A DNA stretch of 5,179 bases from Bacteroidota bacterium (GTDB lineage: Bacteria; Bacteroidota; Bacteroidia; Bacteroidales; B39-G9). Under the pieces are notes generated by a model. The model saw nothing but the letters and a program-made list of their open reading frames with translations, had not been told where the DNA came from and did no database searches. Below, piece by piece: positions 1 through 5,179 of this stretch. The DNA lies in contig JAUVJB010000214.1 in NCBI GenBank assembly GCA_030592465.1, positions 1-5,179 on the forward strand. The letters run 5' to 3'. The number at the start of each line of letters is the position of its first letter. Within the stretch, counting starts at the first letter, position 1. The position numbers and the translations under genes were made by a program.

Positions 1-18
1 TATCAGTAATTTAATTAT

Positions 19-49
19 ACCTGTTTTTATTACTATAAACATGTCAGGT
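19..49 (-). terminator. Possible weak terminator or repeat remnant after murA
   Basis: ACCTG (19-23) and CAGGT (45-49) form 5-bp arms about 43 bases beyond the murA stop. On the minus strand they are followed by an A/T-rich run without a clean U tract. The segment CCTGACA on the minus strand also resembles the arms of the hairpin at 4869-4894, so it may be a decayed repeat rather than a terminator. Confidence 0.25.
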
Positions 50-73
50 CTTTTTGGAGTAGTCTCAACATTA
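50..73. repeat. Left-end inverted copy of right-end repeat
   Basis: On the minus strand this reads TAATGTTGAGACTACT and then CCAAAAAG. The plus strand at 4913-4937 reads TAATGTTTGAGACTACT and then TTGAAAAG. The two differ by one indel and a three-base block. The copies face each other across the whole murA to murF-alr block. It lies just after the murA stop and could be a dispersed intergenic repeat. Confidence 0.6.
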
Positions 74-91
74 CAATTTCACAAACTAATT

Positions 92-1402
92 TTAATCGTC
101 AATCCGTTCAATTTTAGCACCAATATTGTTAAGTCGTTTATCAATAAACTGATAGCCACGATCAATTTGTTCAATGTTGTGAATAGTGCTTATTCCTTTT
201 GCAGACATAGCAGCAATTAAAAGAGCAACACCGGCTCTAATATCGGGTGATATTAAAGTTGTTCCTTTTAAATAGTGTTGCTTATCTAAACCAATAACGG
301 TGGCTCTATGCGGGTCGCATAAAATTATCTGTGCACCCATATCAATAAGTTTGTCAACAAAGAAAAGTCGGCTTTCAAACATTTTTTGATGAATTAACAC
401 ACTGCCTTTTGCTTGAGTGGCAACTACAAGAATAACGCTTAAAAGGTCAGGGGTTAAGCCAGGCCAAGGAGCATCGTCAATAGTCATTATTGAACCGTCA
501 ATAAACGTTTCAATCTCGTAGTGGTCTTGTGTGGGAACAAAAATATCGTCATTAATTTTTTCGAATTTAATACCTAATCGTTTAAAAGCTTGTGGGATAA
601 CACCAAGGTTTTCATAAGAAACATTTTTAATGGTAATTTCAGATGAAGTCATTGCTGCTAATCCAATAAAACTGCCAATTTCAATCATGTCAGGCAATAC
701 AGAATGTTCGCACCCCGACAGGTAATCAACACCTTCAATAGTTAATAAGTTAGATGAGATGCCTGAAATTTTGGCTCCCATTCGGTTTAGCATTTTACAT
801 AATTGTTGTATGTATGGTTCGCAAGCTGCATTATATATTTGTGTTGTGCCTTTTGATAAAACAGCAGCCATAATAATATTAGCGGTTCCTGTAACTGATG
901 CCTCATCAAGCAGCATATATGTGCCTTTGAGTTTATCTGCTTGTATGGTGTAAAATTTTTTATCTGTATTGTATTCAAACTTAGCACCCAGTTTCTGAAA
1001 GCCTAAAAAATGTGTATCTAATCGTCGTCTGCCAATTTTATCGCCTCCGGGTTTTGGTATATATGCTTTACCAAAGCGTGCTATTAACGGTCCGATTGTC
1101 ATTACTGAACCACGGAGCGATGAACTTTTTTTTACATATTCGTTTGAATGTAAGTAATCGAGATCAATGTTTTTTGCTTGAAATTCATAATCTGTTTTGT
1201 TCAATTTTGAAACAGAAACTCCTAATCCGATTAATAATTCAATTAACCTGTTTACATCTCTAATATCAGGAATGTTTTTTATTGTAATTTTTTCAGGAGT
1301 TAATAATGTAGCACAAATAATTTGAAGTGCTTCATTTTTAGCTCCTTGAGGTGTAATTGCTCCTTTTAATTTATGACCGCCTTCAACACGAAAAATACTC
1401 AT
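92..1402 (-). CDS. murA: UDP-N-acetylglucosamine 1-carboxyvinyltransferase (MurA)
   Basis: MurA transfers enolpyruvate from PEP to UDP-GlcNAc, the first committed cytoplasmic step of peptidoglycan precursor synthesis. The 436-residue protein is full length for the family. It opens with the typical EGGHKLKG and PQGAKNEAL segments, placing the catalytic Lys at 22 and Asn at 23. Other family residues visible are Arg97 (SLRGSV), Arg126 in the active-site loop, Asp319 in the PWPGLTPDL segment (the position of the E. coli catalytic Asp305) and Arg389 in SPDIRAG (E. coli Arg397). The loop reads PGGDKIGRRR, so Asp121 sits where E. coli has Cys115; in other bacteria this Cys-to-Asp form is known to be insensitive to fosfomycin, so natural resistance of this target is inferred. 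The ATG is the only plausible start and matches the usual N-terminus. The upstream bases are A/T-rich without a Shine-Dalgarno. It follows the DUF4290 gene by 259 bases, and no convincing promoter of its own is visible, so it may be read from the DUF4290 promoter. Confidence 0.98.
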   Translation of the reverse strand: MSIFRVEGGHKLKGAITPQGAKNEALQIICATLLTPEKITIKNIPDIRDVNRLIELLIGLGVSVSKLNKTDYEFQAKNIDLDYLHSNEYVKKSSSLRGSVMTIGPLIARFGKAYIPKPGGDKIGRRRLDTHFLGFQKLGAKFEYNTDKKFYTIQADKLKGTYMLLDEASVTGTANIIMAAVLSKGTTQIYNAACEPYIQQLCKMLNRMGAKISGISSNLLTIEGVDYLSGCEHSVLPDMIEIGSFIGLAAMTSSEITIKNVSYENLGVIPQAFKRLGIKFEKINDDIFVPTQDHYEIETFIDGSIMTIDDAPWPGLTPDLLSVILVVATQAKGSVLIHQKMFESRLFFVDKLIDMGAQIILCDPHRATVIGLDKQHYLKGTTLISPDIRAGVALLIAAMSAKGISTIHNIEQIDRGYQFIDKRLNNIGAKIERIDD

Positions 1403-1506
1403 CTGTATATTTTTTTAATTTGATTAAAAAAATATGAATATATAAAAAAATATATATAAATAAATCAAAATGGATAAATTTTTATACAATTTTTGGCATC
1501 TTCCAT

Positions 1507-1616
1507 ATTTACCCTATGAAATATTTCCCAAATGAAATGTTTACCAAATGAAATGCAAAGCATATTTCATAATGGCGAAGCAATTTTGTAAGGCAAAATT
1601 ATTTCACAGGGTAAAC
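1507..1616. repeat. 110-bp structured repeat element before murA
   Basis: The left end holds three abutting 16-bp units (1507-1522, 1523-1538, 1539-1554). On the minus strand they read ATTTCATAGGGTAAAT, ATTTCATTTGGGAAAT and ATTTCATTTGGTAAAC. The right end (1601-1616) carries the same unit inverted. The outer arms 1508-1523 and 1600-1615 pair over 16 positions with one exception, and on the minus strand that exception is a G-U wobble. Inside are smaller hairpins: ATGAAATGC around AAA (1548-1570, with a 2-base bulge), GCGAAGC (1575-1581) and AATTTTG/CAAAATT (1582-1600). It has no coding capacity. It may be a non-autonomous interspersed repeat or an RNA structure in the DUF4290-murA transcript. 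Confidence 0.75.
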
Positions 1617-1661
1617 TACTTTTTGCTTATTTTGAAAAATGCCCAATTTTTATTAACTAAT

Positions 1662-2249
1662 TTATTTTTTAATATTTCTTTTTACTCTTCTTGTTCTTGT
1701 TGAGATTTCTCTTGTGGAATTAAGGTGTAATGTTTTGTCTATTTTAAGTTTACCGTTTGATAATTTTTCTAAATCGTTTAAAATTATTTCATCGGTTACA
1801 GCATCTCTATTCCATTTTAAATAGAGATATTTCATATGATTTGCGATTATTAAAATCAGATTTTCCCTTTTTGTTTCATCTTCTGTTTCAATAGCTTGTT
1901 GAATAAAAAGATTAATGTTTTTACCGTAGTGTTTCTATTATAAATTATTGGTTTTGTAAGGTATTCTATTTGGTTTTTTATTCAAATCTTTTTTTTCAGG
2001 TAAAGGGTAAGGAGAATCAATATCTAATTTAAAATCAGACATTATTGCAAGGTGGTCCCATAGTTTGTGATTAAAGTCAGGTATGTCACGGAGGTGAGTT
2101 TTTTTATTCCCTAATATTGTGATTATTGCGTTTGCAATTTTGTTTCTTTCGGTTTTATCCTTAATGCTTAAAGCATGCTCTACCATTTTTTGGATGTTTC
2201 TGCCATATTCAGGTAAAATGAGCTTGGTACGTGTTGTGTTATAATCCAT
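1662..2249 (-). pseudogene. DUF4290-family protein, interrupted by tandem in-frame stops
   Basis: The open part (1938-2249) encodes 103 residues and ends in TAA (1938-1940), followed at once by TAG (1935-1937). Reading on in the same frame, without any indel, gives 90 more codons beginning KHYGKNINLFIQQAIE, continuing through IIANHMKYLYLKWNRDAV and LEKLSNGKLKID, and ending in TAA at 1662-1664. I recognise both parts as DUF4290, a Bacteroidota family of unknown function of about 200 residues that commonly neighbours murA. The full frame would be 195 residues including the two stop positions. The two halves resemble each other at a constant offset of 93 codons, for example Y15GRNI and Y108GKNI, and K74LDID and K167LKID, so the protein looks like two tandem helical units. 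The tail is strongly basic (RTRRVKRNIKK). There is no signal peptide or membrane segment. The ATG lies 24 bases after a good promoter. Alternatives to a pseudogene are a split gene, stop-codon readthrough or a sequencing error. Confidence 0.8.
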
Positions 2250-2272
2250 ATTTTTTTATATAAATTTTTTTA

Positions 2273-2303
2273 CAAAAATAGTCTTTTTAATTAATAATGC
2301 AAA
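2273..2303 (-). promoter_or_regulatory. Bacteroidota-type promoter of the DUF4290 gene
   Basis: On the minus strand, TTTGCA begins at 2303, and 19 bases after its TTTG comes TATTTTTG (2280-2273), a perfect TAnnTTTG -7 box. It lies in the 73-base gap between the murF-alr stop and the DUF4290 ATG, giving a short A/T-rich leader. The DUF4290 gene, and perhaps murA behind it, can therefore be transcribed independently of murF-alr. Confidence 0.75.
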
Positions 2304-2322
2304 AGAGATTTTTTAAAACAAT

Positions 2323-4791
2323 TTATTCGTGAAAATAAATACGTTTTACTCTATTTGAAATACTTGTTAAAATTTCGTAAGGTATTGTGTTTAACTGTTT
2401 TGCCAGCTCTGTTATTGGATAATCATTGCCAAAAAATATTACCTCATCACCCTCGTTAGCGTTAATGTTTGTAATATCAATCATACATATATCCATACAG
2501 ATATTGCCAATAACAGGTGCAAATTGATTGTTAATTAAAACTTTACCAACGCCATTGCTAAGTTGTCGACTTAGCCCGTCGGCGTAACCAATTGGCACTG
2601 TAGCAATTTTTGAATCTTTATTGATTTTCCCTTTTCTGCCGTAGCCGATTGTTTCTGTTTTTTTAACAGTTTTAATTTGTGCAATTCTGCTTTTTAAGGT
2701 ACTTACGTTGAATAGTTTATTCTGATTAGAAGGGCTGACACCATATAATCCTATACCAAGTCGCACCATGTCGTATTGGTTTTGAGGGAAACGTTCAATG
2801 CCCGATGAATTTAAAATATGACGCAGGATAGTATAGTTAAATGTTTTCATGATTTTTGAGCTCATTATTTCAAAAGCTTCAAATTGTTGTTGCGTAAATT
2901 TGTCATGTATTTTTTCATCGCTCGCTGCAAGGTGTGAAAATATTGATTTAATTTTTAAATTATTATATATTTTTAAATCAGCAATCAGCTCATCAATATC
3001 ATTATTTTCGAAGCCGGAACGGTGCATGCCTGTATCTAATTTAATATGAATTGGATATGTTTTATTATTATTTTCAATGAGTGCATCATGAAAAACATGT
3101 AGCGTTCTAAAATTGTATATTTCAGGTTCAAGATTATATTCAATCATTAAATCGAAACTCTGAATTTCCGGAGTCAGAATTACTATTGGCAATGAAATTT
3201 GATTTTTTCGTAGTTCAATGCCTTCGTCAGTATATGCAACAGCAAGATAATCAACATTTTGATATTGAAGCAAATTAGCAATTTCATAAGTGCCGCTGCC
3301 ATACGAAAAGGCTTTTACCATTGCCATTATTTTGGTTTCAGGTCTTAATTTTGATTTAAAAAAATTCAAATTTTGTTCAATCGCATTTAGGTTTATTTCT
3401 AAGACTGTTCGGTGTACTTTTTTTTCTAATAAATTTGAGATTTTTTCAAATTGAAATTTTCTGGAACCTTTTAATAATATATTTGAGTTAACAAATTGAT
3501 TTTTTGAATAATTAATTAAAAAATCTTCTGTTGAATTAAAAAAGTGTTTCTTAAGATTAAAATAGTTTGAATTGCGAGAAATAGTTTGACCTATCCCGAT
3601 TATTTCGTCAATATTCTTTTTACTTACAAGTTCGGCAACTTTTTTATATAATTCTTTTTCATAAAAGCTACTTTGTAATATATCTGATAAGATTAAAACA
3701 TTTTTATTATTTTGTTTTTGATGATTAAGAAAATCTAATGCAATGGTTAATGATTGAATATCTGAATTATAGCTGTCGTTTATAATGCTGCAATGGTTTA
3801 TTCCCTGCTTAAGTTCTAATCGCATTGCAACAGGCAACAGCAACTGCATTTGTCCAAAAATATAGTTATTATCAAAGTTCAACAACAGCATTAACAACCA
3901 TACGTGAATTGCGTTTTCAATAGATGCATCATCAATAAAAGGGATTTTAATCAGAATATCATCGGGATTATTTCTGTATTTGGCTGATATTAATGTATGA
4001 TTATTTTTTTTATCAATATTAGTTATTTGTAAATCAGCCTTTTGCTTGGTTGACCATGTTACGAACTGTTTGTTTGTAAAATTAGTGTTTGTCTTAAATT
4101 GAACATCAATCAGTTTATAGTCTTTTCTGTAAATTATTGTATTACAGTTGTAAAACAATTTTATTTTTTCTTTTATTTTTTGATTTAAGTCGATAAAATT
4201 TTCTTGATTAGCATCACCAATATTTGTAAAAATACCTATTGTAGGATTTATTACCGGCTGAATTTTTTCCATTTCTCGTGGTTCGGAAATGCCTGCTTCA
4301 AAAATTGCGAAATTACACGATTTGTCTAACAACCAAACAGATAATGGCACACCAACTTGTGAGTTATAACTTTTAGGACTGCGTATAATTTTTTTATCGT
4401 TGTGTAAAATTTGAAACAACCACTCTTTTATTATGGTTTTCCCGTTACTGCCAGTGATACCTACAACAGGAATATTAAATTGATTTCTATGAAAAGCAGT
4501 TAATTGTTGTAAAGCGGTTAAAGTATTTTTGACAAGAATAAAATTAGCAGTTTTGTATTTTTTATAATTTTTAGGTAATGTGCTTACCACAAAATTTTGC
4601 ACCTTGTTTTTATACAAGTCATCAATAAAATTGTGACCGTTATTATTTTTACCAATAATTGCAAAAAATAAAGAATCGGGTGCTGATATAATATTTCTAC
4701 TATCAATTAACAGGTATTTTATTAACGATTGTTTGCCAAAGAATTGACCTTTAACAATATTTGATATGTCTTTTGTATTATAGATTGACAT
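2323..4791 (-). CDS. murF-alr: Bifunctional MurF ligase / alanine racemase fusion
   Basis: This 822-residue cytoplasmic protein joins two peptidoglycan enzymes, a fusion common in Bacteroidota. Residues 1 to about 455 are MurF, which uses ATP to add D-Ala-D-Ala to UDP-MurNAc-tripeptide: N-terminal domain IDSRNIISAPDSLFFAIIG (29-47), P-loop GITGSNGKT (111-119), YNSQVGVPL (142-150), Glu165 in EAGISE, the KIKEKIKLF segment (205-213), IEN (291-293), Arg324, and NDSYNS (338-343). Residues from about 462 to 822 are alanine racemase, which makes D-Ala from L-Ala: PLP lysine Lys493 in MVKAFSYGSG, KLDTGMHRSGF (584-594), NSSGIERFP (661-669), RLGIGLYG (677-684), catalytic Tyr717 in TIGYG, PIGYADG (733-739) and ICMD (764-767). 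Only a few residues link the domains. One oddity is that the normally conserved Mur-ligase His in the AHxExF motif is Asn195 here (IGDANQENF). The start is set by the typical N-terminus and by a promoter ending 19 bases upstream. Confidence 0.98.
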   Translation of the reverse strand: MSIYNTKDISNIVKGQFFGKQSLIKYLLIDSRNIISAPDSLFFAIIGKNNNGHNFIDDLYKNKVQNFVVSTLPKNYKKYKTANFILVKNTLTALQQLTAFHRNQFNIPVVGITGSNGKTIIKEWLFQILHNDKKIIRSPKSYNSQVGVPLSVWLLDKSCNFAIFEAGISEPREMEKIQPVINPTIGIFTNIGDANQENFIDLNQKIKEKIKLFYNCNTIIYRKDYKLIDVQFKTNTNFTNKQFVTWSTKQKADLQITNIDKKNNHTLISAKYRNNPDDILIKIPFIDDASIENAIHVWLLMLLLNFDNNYIFGQMQLLLPVAMRLELKQGINHCSIINDSYNSDIQSLTIALDFLNHQKQNNKNVLILSDILQSSFYEKELYKKVAELVSKKNIDEIIGIGQTISRNSNYFNLKKHFFNSTEDFLINYSKNQFVNSNILLKGSRKFQFEKISNLLEKKVHRTVLEINLNAIEQNLNFFKSKLRPETKIMAMVKAFSYGSGTYEIANLLQYQNVDYLAVAYTDEGIELRKNQISLPIVILTPEIQSFDLMIEYNLEPEIYNFRTLHVFHDALIENNNKTYPIHIKLDTGMHRSGFENNDIDELIADLKIYNNLKIKSIFSHLAASDEKIHDKFTQQQFEAFEIMSSKIMKTFNYTILRHILNSSGIERFPQNQYDMVRLGIGLYGVSPSNQNKLFNVSTLKSRIAQIKTVKKTETIGYGRKGKINKDSKIATVPIGYADGLSRQLSNGVGKVLINNQFAPVIGNICMDICMIDITNINANEGDEVIFFGNDYPITELAKQLNTIPYEILTSISNRVKRIYFHE

Positions 4792-4810
4792 TTTTGAGTA
4801 AGATAAAAGA

Positions 4811-4843
4811 CAAATATAATAAGTTTAATGTTTAATGTTCAAA
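4811..4843 (-). promoter_or_regulatory. Bacteroidota-type promoter of murF-alr
   Basis: On the minus strand, TTTG (4843-4840) is followed after 21 bases by TATATTTG (4818-4811), a perfect match to the Bacteroidota -7 box TAnnTTTG. The murF-alr ATG begins 19 bases downstream of the box, so the leader would be very short, around a dozen bases. The -33 TTTG lies inside one of the 14-bp repeat units that fill the upstream region. Confidence 0.7.
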
Positions 4844-4923
4844 GTTTAATGTTCAAAGTTTAAAAAACCTGTCAGAGTGCGAAGCTCCTGACAGAGTTTG
4901 ATGTTTAAAGTTTAATGTTTGAG
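4823..4923. repeat. Cluster of 14-bp repeats flanking a hairpin
   Basis: Two perfect tandem copies of GTTTAATGTTCAAA (4830-4843, 4844-4857) are bordered by partial copies GTTTAAT (4823-4829) and GTTTAA (from 4858). After a hairpin at 4869-4894, two variant copies follow in the same orientation: GTTTGATGTTTAAA (4896-4909) and GTTTAATGTTTGAG (4910-4923). The cluster is non-coding. Its left part overlaps the -33 box of the murF-alr promoter. Simple repeats of this kind occur between genes in Bacteroidota; how widespread this one is cannot be told from the window. Confidence 0.8.
4869..4894. repeat. Hairpin CTGTCAG...CTGACAG with GCGAAGC tip
   Basis: Perfect 7-bp arms (4869-4875 and 4888-4894) enclose 12 bases that contain the mini-hairpin GCGAAGC (4879-4885), a sequence known to fold very stably in DNA. 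G4877 can also pair with C4887. The hairpin sits symmetrically between two pairs of 14-bp repeats, which suggests a unit of an interspersed palindromic repeat. It has no U-run on either strand, so a terminator is less likely. Confidence 0.7.
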
Positions 4924-4937
4924 ACTACTTTGAAAAG
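4913..4937. repeat. Right-end copy of the TAATGTT-GAGACTACT repeat
   Basis: This is the partner of the inverted copy at 50-73. It overlaps the last 14-bp unit of the repeat cluster and continues into GAGACTACTTTGAAAAG. It is non-coding. Confidence 0.6.
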
Positions 4938-4953
4938 CCGATAAGCGGTTAAT

Positions 4954-4983
4954 CTTATAATCCGTCAGCTGACGGACTAAAAG
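4954..4983. repeat. 30-bp palindrome with perfect 16-bp core
   Basis: The core TCCGTCAGCTGACGGA (4961-4976) is a perfect palindrome. Extending to CTTATAA on the left and CTAAAAG on the right gives 13 of 15 matching positions per arm, and one mismatch is a G-U wobble on the minus strand. With an AGCT loop it could fold as RNA. No U-run follows on either strand. It could be a repeat, a protein-binding site, or the end of an upstream transcript. Confidence 0.65.
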
Positions 4984-5105
4984 CTAAAAATCTGTACGTC
5001 AGCCTATTACAAAACCGATAGTCGACTAATTTACTCACTCAGTACCTCAAAATAAAATTTAGCCGTATTATACAGCAATTCCGCAAGATAATATAACAAT
5101 CCTAA

Positions 5106-5125
5106 ATCCTTTGTATATAAAGGAT
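5106..5125. promoter_or_regulatory. Inverted repeat upstream of the edge promoter, possible operator
   Basis: ATCCTTT (5106-5112) and AAAGGAT (5119-5125) are perfect 7-bp arms around a 6-base A/T-rich spacer. The site ends 10 bases before the -33 box of the rightward promoter, a usual place for a dimeric regulator. No regulator is identifiable in the window. Confidence 0.35.
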
Positions 5126-5135
5126 ATTATAAAAG

Positions 5136-5166
5136 TTGCAAAAAAATATTTTTCGTGCTATTTTTG
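5136..5166 (+). promoter_or_regulatory. Rightward Bacteroidota-type promoter at window edge
   Basis: On the plus strand, TTGCA starts at 5136, and 20 bases after its TTG comes TATTTTTG (5159-5166), a perfect -7 box. The TATTTTTGTAAA end is identical to that of the DUF4290 promoter. It points right, out of the window, which implies a gene starting beyond 5179 that is divergent from murF-alr. No start codon is visible in the 13 remaining bases. Confidence 0.72.
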
Positions 5167-5179
5167 TAAAATAAATTGA

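Larger units (their letters stand above)
4938..5135. other. Gene-free stretch between divergent promoters
   Basis: Apart from the palindrome at 4954-4983 and the inverted repeat at 5106-5125, I see nothing assignable. There is no ORF of useful length on either strand, and the plus-strand ATGs just to the left run into stops within about a dozen codons. There is no tRNA-like T-arm. Short related words occur (CCGATAAGCGG at 4938, CCGATAGTCG at 5015), and base composition is less A/T-skewed than in the neighbouring spacers. It could be a decayed repeat or the remnant of an older insertion. Confidence 0.4.

Noticed and set aside
1040..1042. Asp in place of the MurA loop cysteine as a novelty
   Set aside because: The Asp form is known in several bacteria, and I recall the PGGDKIG loop as usual for Bacteroidota, so it is noted only as a property of the gene.
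759..1263. Plus- and minus-strand open frames inside murA (759-953, 787-987, 1012-1263)
   Set aside because: They overlap a clear full-length MurA in other frames and show no family motifs or promoter.
1594..1601. Minus-strand TAATTTTG as a -7 box for murA
   Set aside because: It matches TAnnTTTG, but no TTG lies at 19-21 bases upstream, and it forms part of the hairpin at 1582-1600.
1487..1651. Outer inverted repeat CAATTTTTGGCAT / ATGCCCAATTTTT around the 110-bp element
   Set aside because: Only about nine of thirteen positions agree, and in A/T-rich sequence this is weak.
1935..1940. Stop-codon reassignment in this organism
   Set aside because: murA, murF-alr and the distal end of the DUF4290 frame all terminate at TAA in the expected places, so TAA is a normal stop. 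TAG alone cannot explain the break.
2849..3049. Plus-strand open frame inside the racemase domain
   Set aside because: It is antisense to conserved alanine racemase sequence and its cysteine- and serine-rich product looks like a shadow.
4823..4923. CRISPR array
   Set aside because: The units are only 14 bp, directly abutting or separated by a hairpin, with no unique spacers and no cas gene.

Overview
The window suggests a low-GC member of the Bacteroidota. Three independent signs support this: a MurF-alanine racemase fusion, a DUF4290 gene next to murA, and promoters of the Bacteroidota form TTTG-N19-21-TAnnTTTG with no Shine-Dalgarno sequences in front of the genes. All three genes lie on the minus strand and read right to left; two of them make peptidoglycan precursors.

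Layout from right to left. Positions 4792-5179 hold no gene. This stretch contains a rightward promoter at the edge for a gene outside the window, a 20-bp inverted repeat just upstream of it, a long palindrome, and a cluster of 14-bp repeats around a hairpin. The repeat cluster runs into the promoter of the murF-alr fusion (2323-4791). After a short gap with its own promoter comes a DUF4290-family gene (1662-2249) whose reading frame is interrupted by two consecutive in-frame stop codons. A 259-base spacer holds a 110-bp structured repeat element. Then comes murA (92-1402), and the left end carries an inverted copy of a sequence found at the right end.

How the genes work together. MurA commits UDP-GlcNAc to the cell-wall pathway. 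The racemase half of the fusion makes D-alanine, which Ddl (not in this window) joins into D-Ala-D-Ala. The MurF half adds that dipeptide to UDP-MurNAc-tripeptide. The role of DUF4290 is unknown.

The points most worth a second look are: (1) the tandem TAA-TAG inside DUF4290, which falls exactly between two similar halves of the protein; (2) the minus-strand RNA structure of the 110-bp element before murA; (3) an Asn where Mur ligases normally have a conserved His; (4) a murF-alr promoter whose -33 box is supplied by a repeat unit. I found no mobile-element gene, CRISPR array, tRNA or rRNA.
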